Of a stretch of 64,000 nt of DNA, positions 58,187 to 64,000 are shown one piece after another. A program made the position numbers and the translations under genes. The number at the start of each line of letters is the position of its first letter. The stretch's first letter is position 1. Location: the NCBI GenBank assembly GCA_029551285.1, contig JAKPFT010000062.1:18017-82016 (forward strand). Direction: 5' to 3'. The notes under the pieces were generated by a model. That model was not told where the DNA came from and did no database searches. It was given only the letters and a program-made list of their open reading frames with translations. The stretch is from a bacterium (GTDB lineage Bacteria > Ratteibacteria > UBA8468 > B48-G9 > DSTR01).

Positions 58187-58190
58187 GAAA

Positions 58191-58805
58191 ATGGACTATG
58201 TTTACGTCAGGGTGTGGTCAATTTTTGTGTTGTTGTTTTCGGTAATTGTTCATGAGTACAGCCACGCTTATGCGGCTTTAACCCAGGGTGATGATACAGC
58301 CAGTCTTGCTGGTCGGCTGACCCTGAATCCGCTGCCGCACATTGACCCGGTTGGCAGCCTTCTTGTACCGTTGCTGCTGATGTTAACCAGGGCACGGATT
58401 TTTGTCGGCTGGGCCAGGCCTGTTCCCATCAATCCTTTAAGATTTAGGGACATGGACCGGGGTACAGTTATTGTCAGTGCCGCCGGTCCGCTGGCCAATA
58501 TGTTTCTGGGGGTTGGTTTTGCTCTTGGTGCCCGTGCCCTGTCCGCACAGGAAGGTTTTTCTGTATTGCTCTATGAGGGAGGGCTGGTGAACTTCTGGTT
58601 AGCGTTTTTTAATCTGGTCCCGGTGCCGCCACTGGATGGGTCAAAAATTCTTTCTGTACTCTTGCCTTACCGCTGGAAGTGGTCCTATCTTCAATGGGAA
58701 CGATACGGGATGATTGTAATCTTGATAGCGATTTATTCCGGTCTTTTGAGCTGGATTTCGCCGCTGGTTCAATTCCTGGTTGACTGGCTGTCCGGGTTTA
58801 AGTAG
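58191..58805 (+). CDS. site-2 protease family (M50) membrane metalloprotease
   Basis: SVIVHEYSHAYAALTQGDDTASLAGRLTLNPLPHIDPVGSLLVPLLLML (HExxH), NLVPVPPLDGSKIL. Start refined from 58122. Confidence 0.93.
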   Translation: MDYVYVRVWSIFVLLFSVIVHEYSHAYAALTQGDDTASLAGRLTLNPLPHIDPVGSLLVPLLLMLTRARIFVGWARPVPINPLRFRDMDRGTVIVSAAGPLANMFLGVGFALGARALSAQEGFSVLLYEGGLVNFWLAFFNLVPVPPLDGSKILSVLLPYRWKWSYLQWERYGMIVILIAIYSGLLSWISPLVQFLVDWLSGFK

Positions 58806-58973
58806 TGCTCTTATTCATAATTGCCTCACCAGATATTTTCTACCTGCCAAAATTGAAAAGACGGAAAGCATCCTGAGGCTCCAGGTGGGTGTAACCAGAC
58901 GGCGAGAAGATTGCCTGAAGCCGGGAAAAGCAATAAAATTTTAAGTCAGCTATAGCTCTGAAAGGGGGTAACC

Positions 58974-59309
58974 ATGTCTGAGAAAAGTAAGCACCTTTTC
59001 AGTTTTGTTGTTTCCTTCTTCAGCACCTGGGGCTGGCAGGCACTGGGCAAGATACCCGACCCGGCAACCGGGCAAGAAGTAAAGAACTTAGACCAGGCTA
59101 ACCGGGTTATCGGTATCCTCCAGATGCTCCGGGAGAAGACCCAGGGCAACCTTACTGAGGAGGAAAGTCGTCTTCTCGCCTCTGCTCTGGCTGACCTCCA
59201 GCTCAATTATGTGGAGGAGATAGTTAGAGAGAAGCAGAAGGATACCGCAAAGTCGCAGCCAGAGCAGCGGGAGGAGAAGACAGATTCGGATGAGCAACAA
59301 AAACCTTAA
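58974..59309 (+). CDS. DUF1844-like protein
   Basis: FSFVVSFFSTWGWQALGKIPDPATGQEVKNLDQANRVIGILQMLREKTQGNLTEEESRLLASALADLQLNYVE. Confidence 0.8.
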   Translation: MSEKSKHLFSFVVSFFSTWGWQALGKIPDPATGQEVKNLDQANRVIGILQMLREKTQGNLTEEESRLLASALADLQLNYVEEIVREKQKDTAKSQPEQREEKTDSDEQQKP

Positions 59310-60738
59310 AGAGAAGTTGAGGAAACTGCCGCGCCGACCCGGTGTCTATCTCCTGAAGGACAGTGGCGGTGCCGTCCTCTATGTCGGTAAGGCTACGTCC
59401 CTTCAGGAACGGGTAAGGTCTCACTTTCGTTCAGGTTATGCCGGAAAGGAACTGCTTCTAACCGGCAGGGTAAAAGATGTGGAAGTTATTCCTGTGGCCA
59501 ATCCTTCAGAGGCCCTTCTTCTTGAAAATCAACTGATCAAAAAGTATCAGCCCCGCTATAATACTAATCTGAAAGATGGCAAAAGTTATCCGCTGGTAAA
59601 AATTACCCATGACCGCTTTCCTGCCTTGCGCATCGTCCGGGAAGAAAGAAGCGACAGGGCAAGCTATTACGGTCCTTTTACCAGCGTAGAAAATTTAAGA
59701 CGTCTGGTCAGATTTTTGCGTGTCTATTACCCTGTCAGAACCTGTTCCAACCATACCCTGGTCCGGGGGCGTCCCTGCACTCAATACCACCTGAAAAGAT
59801 GTTGCGCTCCTTGCGCCGGGTTTGTCTCAGAAGAAGAGTACCGCAGCATTGTCGGCGGTGTGAAAGCCTTCTTTTCCGGCCGGTACGAGCAATTTCAGGA
59901 AGTTCTTAAGAGACAACTGAGGGTAGCGGTCAGACAATTGAATTTTGAAGAGGCCCAAAAGCTGAAGGAAAGGCTGGAGTTACTCCAGGATATCGTGCGG
60001 AAATTCCCCGGACGTCCGGAAACGGAACTGGTAGCCTATGGCCAGGAAAATGTGCTTCAGCAACTTGCTGAATGCCTGCGACTGGAAACTGTTCCGGGAG
60101 TGGTGGAAGGTTACGATGTTTCTTTCTGGAGACCCGGTCTGGCTACTGGAAGCAAGGTTACCTTCCGGGGCGGTTTACCCGACAAGAAAGAGTATCGTCA
60201 CTTTCATCTTCAGCGGGTGAGCGGTATTGACGACTACAGAATGCTTCAGGAGATTCTGGAAAGACGATTTACCGGCTCGGGTAAAGACAGGGACTACCCG
60301 GACCTCATTCTCGTTGACGGCGGTAAAGGACAGTTGACTGCGGCTGAGCAGGTCCTTGAGAGACTAAAGGTTAACATTCCGGTGGTGGCCCTGGCGAAAG
60401 AGAACGAAGAAATTTACCTGCCCGGCCAGAGAGCACCGTTGCGCCTGTCACTTTCTTCACCGGTTCTGCAGTTTTTACAGCGGGTGAGGAATGAGGCCCA
60501 TCGTTTTGCTTTAAACTATGCCCGAAAACTTTTGCGGAGGAGGACGCTTGATTCCTTCCTGGAGGAAATTCCCGGTCTTGGTCCCGTCGGTCTTAGTAAG
60601 ATAAAGAATAGGTTTTCTGACCTGGCGGAACTGGCTCAGGCTGATGTGAAGGCTCTGCAAAAACTCGGGTTATCCGGGGGCGTCGCTCAAGAGCTTATCC
60701 GGCGTTTTCGATCTGGTAACCGCCAGCAAAATCAGTGA
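59290..60738 (+). CDS. uvrC: excinuclease ABC subunit C (compact form)
   Basis: GIY-YIG: LPRRPGVYLLKDSGGAVLYVGKATSLQERVRSHF; RCCAPCAGFVSEEEYRSIV; UVR: LNFEEAQKLKERLELLQDIV; endonuclease: VEGYDVS, DLILVDGGKGQLTAAEQVL, RNEAHRFALNYARKL; HhH tail. Confidence 0.94.
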   Translation: MSNKNLKEKLRKLPRRPGVYLLKDSGGAVLYVGKATSLQERVRSHFRSGYAGKELLLTGRVKDVEVIPVANPSEALLLENQLIKKYQPRYNTNLKDGKSYPLVKITHDRFPALRIVREERSDRASYYGPFTSVENLRRLVRFLRVYYPVRTCSNHTLVRGRPCTQYHLKRCCAPCAGFVSEEEYRSIVGGVKAFFSGRYEQFQEVLKRQLRVAVRQLNFEEAQKLKERLELLQDIVRKFPGRPETELVAYGQENVLQQLAECLRLETVPGVVEGYDVSFWRPGLATGSKVTFRGGLPDKKEYRHFHLQRVSGIDDYRMLQEILERRFTGSGKDRDYPDLILVDGGKGQLTAAEQVLERLKVNIPVVALAKENEEIYLPGQRAPLRLSLSSPVLQFLQRVRNEAHRFALNYARKLLRRRTLDSFLEEIPGLGPVGLSKIKNRFSDLAELAQADVKALQKLGLSGGVAQELIRRFRSGNRQQNQ

Positions 60739-60862
60739 CATAATCCTTTGTCAGCACTAGCAGAGTCAAAAGAAGGGAAATTAGTCAGGCAGGATGGGAT
60801 TGTAAGATACTATCAATTAGAAGAAAGATGTACCGTATCTTTTTCCGAGAGGTGATGCTGAC

Positions 60863-61864
60863 ATGAAATTCGTTGATGAGGCGATTATTGAGGTCAGAGC
60901 CGGTAATGGCGGGCCAGGGTGTGTGGCCTTCCGGAGAGAAAAGTATATTCCCAGAGGTGGTCCGGCCGGTGGGGACGGAGGCCAGGGCGGGTCAGTTATT
61001 CTGGTGGCTTCCAGCAATCTTAAAACTCTGATTGATTTCCATTACCGGCATCATTTCTCCGCGGCCAGCGGTCAGCCAGGGTCAGGCAAGGGCATGACCG
61101 GTGGTTCGGGCCAGGATCTGGTACTGTCTGTTCCCTGTGGAACCGTCGTCTGGGACATCTCTGAAGAAAAACCTGTTTGTCTGGCTGACCTGGTGGCAGA
61201 GGGCGACTCAGTGGTGGTAGCCAGAGGAGGCAGGGGCGGCCGCGGAAATATCTTTTTCAAATCAAGCACGCGGCGCTCTCCCCGGTTGGCTACTCCGGGT
61301 ACTCCCGGTGAAAGAAAACGTTTGAGACTGGAGCTGAAGATTATTGCGGAAGTGGGGCTGATTGGCTATCCCAATGCCGGCAAGTCAACACTGCTACGTT
61401 TTGTTTCCCAGGCCAGACCAAAAGTAGCAGCCTATCCCTTTACCACGTTGCAGCCTCATCTTGGTCTTGTTAAACTTGATGAGAAACGTCAGTTTGTCGT
61501 GGCGGACCTGCCCGGTCTCATTAAAGGAGCAGCCAGGGGCCGTGGGCTGGGCCATACTTTCCTGAGGCATGTGGAGCGGACAAAGGTCCTGGTACATCTG
61601 GTAGACCTGTCTGTTCCCGACTTTCTGAGCCGGTATGATATCATAAGAAAGGAACTGGCAATGTACAGCGAAAGGCTGAGCCAGAAATCGGAGATTGTAG
61701 TCGGCAACAAGGTTGAACTGGAAGAAAGTAAGAGAAATCTTGCTGTTTTTAAGGAGCGTTTTTCAAACGGCTACACGATTTCAGCCCTTCTGGGTACAGG
61801 TGTGGACAAGCTGCTGGAGGCAATCTGGAGGTTGCTTTCCTGTGAAAAACAGATGAGGGAGTAA
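60863..61864 (+). CDS. obgE: GTPase ObgE/CgtA
   Basis: [121 protein letters not shown]. Confidence 0.97.
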   Translation: MKFVDEAIIEVRAGNGGPGCVAFRREKYIPRGGPAGGDGGQGGSVILVASSNLKTLIDFHYRHHFSAASGQPGSGKGMTGGSGQDLVLSVPCGTVVWDISEEKPVCLADLVAEGDSVVVARGGRGGRGNIFFKSSTRRSPRLATPGTPGERKRLRLELKIIAEVGLIGYPNAGKSTLLRFVSQARPKVAAYPFTTLQPHLGLVKLDEKRQFVVADLPGLIKGAARGRGLGHTFLRHVERTKVLVHLVDLSVPDFLSRYDIIRKELAMYSERLSQKSEIVVGNKVELEESKRNLAVFKERFSNGYTISALLGTGVDKLLEAIWRLLSCEKQMRE

Positions 61865-61871
61865 GGCGCCG

Positions 61872-63005
61872 GTGAAGGACCTTTTCGAAAACATCCAGAC
61901 TTTGAGGAGCGAACTGGAGAATATCCGGCAGAAGTTTTCCGTGGAAAAACAGAGACAGGTTTATTTACAGCTGGAGGCGGAACGTCAGGCCAGGGGTTTC
62001 TGGAATCCACGTACGGACCAGGAAAAGATGGAACTCTGGAATCGACTTGGTACCCAGTTCAGTTCGCTTGAGGCTGTTGAGAAGAATCTGAGCAACCTGG
62101 AGACGCTCAATGAACTTCTCAGCCAGACTGAAGACAGCGAATTGCAGCAGGAAGCAGAGAACCTTCTTGAAAACGTCAGAAAGGAACTAACCAGACTGAA
62201 GATGGGCTGGCTCTGGTCAGAAGAAGACAACAGAAATGCCATCATGACCTTGCACGCCGGTACCGGCGGCACAGAGGCCTGTGACTGGGTGAGCATGCTC
62301 TGGCGAATGTACAGCCGCTGGCTGTCAAAAAAAGGATTTGAGTACCGGGTGGTTGATTTTCAGCCTGGCGAGGAAGCCGGATTGAGAAGAATCACAGCCA
62401 TGGTTACCGGCCCGTATGCTTACGGACATTTGAAAGGTGAAGAGGGTGTTCATCGTCTAGTCCGAATATCTCCCTTTGATGCCAATAAACGGCGCCACAC
62501 CAGCTTTGCTGCTGTAAGTGTTATTCCTGAAGTGGAGCAGAACATCAGAATTGAACTCAAAGATGAAGATCTGGAGATAGACCGTTTCCGGGCCGGTGGC
62601 GCAGGCGGGCAGAACGTCAACAAGGTGGAAACAGCAATTCGCATAAGGCATAAACCGACAGGCATCGTGGTGCAGTGTCAGAACGAACGTTCACAATTTA
62701 AGAACTTAGAGCTGGCTATGAAGATACTCAGGAGCAGACTTTACCATCTCCAGCTTCAGGAGCAGAAGAAAAAAGAAGAAGAAAGGCGCAGTGCTCAAAA
62801 GGAAATTACCTGGGGCAGTCAGATCCGGTCCTACATTTTCTGTCCGTACACCCTGGTTAAGGACCACCGTACCGGTGTGGAGACCGGTAATGTTGCGGCG
62901 GTGATGGACGGGGAAATAGATGATTTTATTCAGGCTGGAATTGAATGGCTGGCCGCGCAAAGGGAAGCAGAACCAGTCAGTCCGGGTAAGGATTCAGAAT
63001 CATGA
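61872..63005 (+). CDS. prfB: peptide chain release factor 2
   Basis: [65 protein letters not shown] (GGQ); [25 protein letters not shown] start. Confidence 0.96.
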   Translation: MKDLFENIQTLRSELENIRQKFSVEKQRQVYLQLEAERQARGFWNPRTDQEKMELWNRLGTQFSSLEAVEKNLSNLETLNELLSQTEDSELQQEAENLLENVRKELTRLKMGWLWSEEDNRNAIMTLHAGTGGTEACDWVSMLWRMYSRWLSKKGFEYRVVDFQPGEEAGLRRITAMVTGPYAYGHLKGEEGVHRLVRISPFDANKRRHTSFAAVSVIPEVEQNIRIELKDEDLEIDRFRAGGAGGQNVNKVETAIRIRHKPTGIVVQCQNERSQFKNLELAMKILRSRLYHLQLQEQKKKEEERRSAQKEITWGSQIRSYIFCPYTLVKDHRTGVETGNVAAVMDGEIDDFIQAGIEWLAAQREAEPVSPGKDSES

Positions 63006-63697
63006 AAATCATCGTGACAGCCGGTCCCACCCGGGAGTTTATTGATCCGGTGAGATACCTTTCCAACCCGGCAACCGGCCGGCTGGGATATCTTGTTGCC
63101 GCGGCGGCTCTCCGCCGGGGGCACCGGGTGGTTTTAATTTCTGGCCCCACGCATCTGAAGCCTCCTGCCGGCGCAGAAGTGGTGCAGGTAATATCGGCCG
63201 TGGAAATGGAAAGGTCTGTCGTTCGCCATTTTCCAGCAGCCAACGCTCTGGTTATGACCGCAGCGGTGAGCGACTGGCGCCCGGCACGAACACTCAGAAA
63301 AAAAATCAAAATGAAGAAGCCCTGGTCTCTGCGTCTGGTGCCCAACCCGGACATTCTCCACAAGGTGAGCCAGATTAAACGCTCCGGCCAGATAATTATA
63401 GGTTTTGCTCTGGAAACAGAAGCCAGGAAACGGTACGCTCTAACTAAAATGAAGGCGAAAAAGATGGACCTGGTTATTGCTGATTCACCGGGCTATTTCG
63501 GCCAGGAAAACTCAGCTAGCCCGGTCCTGGCAATCAGTGCCCATGGTGAAGAACTGGACCTGACCGGGATAAGCAAAAACCGTCTGGCCTGTTTTCTCAT
63601 CCGGTTTCTGGAGAACCATCATAAAAGAGGGGCTAACAACCTGGGACAACTGGCATGGAAGTTGGGTAGTGTCAAAAAAGTAATAAAAGAGGAATGA
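63002..63697 (+). CDS. coaB: phosphopantothenate--cysteine ligase domain protein (CoaB only)
   Basis: [83 protein letters not shown]-terminal codons (SVKKVIKEE, stop) come from the downstream repeat. Confidence 0.92.
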   Translation: MKIIVTAGPTREFIDPVRYLSNPATGRLGYLVAAAALRRGHRVVLISGPTHLKPPAGAEVVQVISAVEMERSVVRHFPAANALVMTAAVSDWRPARTLRKKIKMKKPWSLRLVPNPDILHKVSQIKRSGQIIIGFALETEARKRYALTKMKAKKMDLVIADSPGYFGQENSASPVLAISAHGEELDLTGISKNRLACFLIRFLENHHKRGANNLGQLAWKLGSVKKVIKEE

Positions 63698-63932
63698 AAA
63701 GAAAGGGAACGAACTGGCTCACTGGAGAGTGCTCCGGCACAGACAAGGACTACGCCGAAATCGGTAGCTCGGCGAACTCGCTCGCCATCTGGCGAGCTCA
63801 GACACCGCCGAGTAAGGTATTGCGTCCCGGATGGACTTTTCCGGGCCGCTTACCGAGCGCGTGCGCTTTTCGTCTTGTCTTGTATCTGTGCCTTCGCAAA
63901 TCGTTCGCCAGCTGTCCCCCTCCTTTTTTGAC
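63671..63932. repeat. Dispersed palindromic repeat, copy 2 (about 262 bp; weaker homology continues to about 63981)
   Basis: GTCAAAAAAG at 63671-63680 and CTTTTTTGAC at 63923-63932; about 90% identical by eye to 12221-12481 with the same nested stems. Confidence 0.93.
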
Positions 63933-64000
63933 AATGGAGAGGAAGGGGTGAGATAAGGAATTGCAAAACTATTGACGGAATCAGGAGGTATTCGAGGAGG

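Noticed and set aside
60804-60841. AAGATAC...GTATCTT hairpin with T-run before obgE as an attenuator
   Set aside because: Stem is only 7 bp, AT-rich, with a loop of about 24 nt; too weak to claim without comparative evidence.
61872-61980. Programmed +1 frameshift in prfB
   Set aside because: The RF2 frame is open from the GTG at 61872 with no in-frame TGA or CTTTGAC slippery site; the autoregulatory frameshift is absent.
1-64000. CRISPR arrays, prophage, integrases or transposases
   Set aside because: No regularly spaced direct repeats and no recognisable cas, phage or transposase proteins in any frame of the ORF track.

Overview
This is a gene-dense bacterial chromosomal window, about 50% GC by eye. 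It comes from a diderm: waaA (Kdo transferase), murG, murC and murJ are present. The host looks like an uncultivated lineage, but I cannot name it from sequence alone. Most of the window is core metabolism and information processing: carB (partial, runs off the left edge), nadE, waaA, tRNA-Leu(CAA), HU, rpsB-tsf, murG-murC-nnr, era, miaB, a 13-kb co-directional trp/hom-thrB/Trk run, coaX-birA-corC-lysS-murJ-M50, uvrC, obgE, prfB and coaB. Carbohydrate-related or secreted proteins are interspersed: SGNH hydrolase, PHP-dockerin, UroD-like protein, sulfatase, esterase, GH/GT2 pair, HEAT-CBM9-like and CsgG/WD40-like proteins. No CRISPR array, prophage or transposase was seen. The most interesting non-coding signal is a dispersed, strongly palindromic repeat of about 262 bp present twice (12221-12481 and 63671-63932). 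It has terminal inverted repeats, nested stems identical in both copies, and a hairpin loop that differs between copies. Other notable points are two small ORFs missing from the ORF track that link operon genes through ATGA overlaps (37400-37486 and 41402-41548), an A8-tract frameshift in an AsmA-like gene, a sulfatase-fold protein with Thr at the usual Cys/Ser position, a compact UvrC, a structured leader upstream of trpD, and a secreted TPR protein embedded in the trp operon. All calls are from reading motifs by eye; no searches or folding were run.
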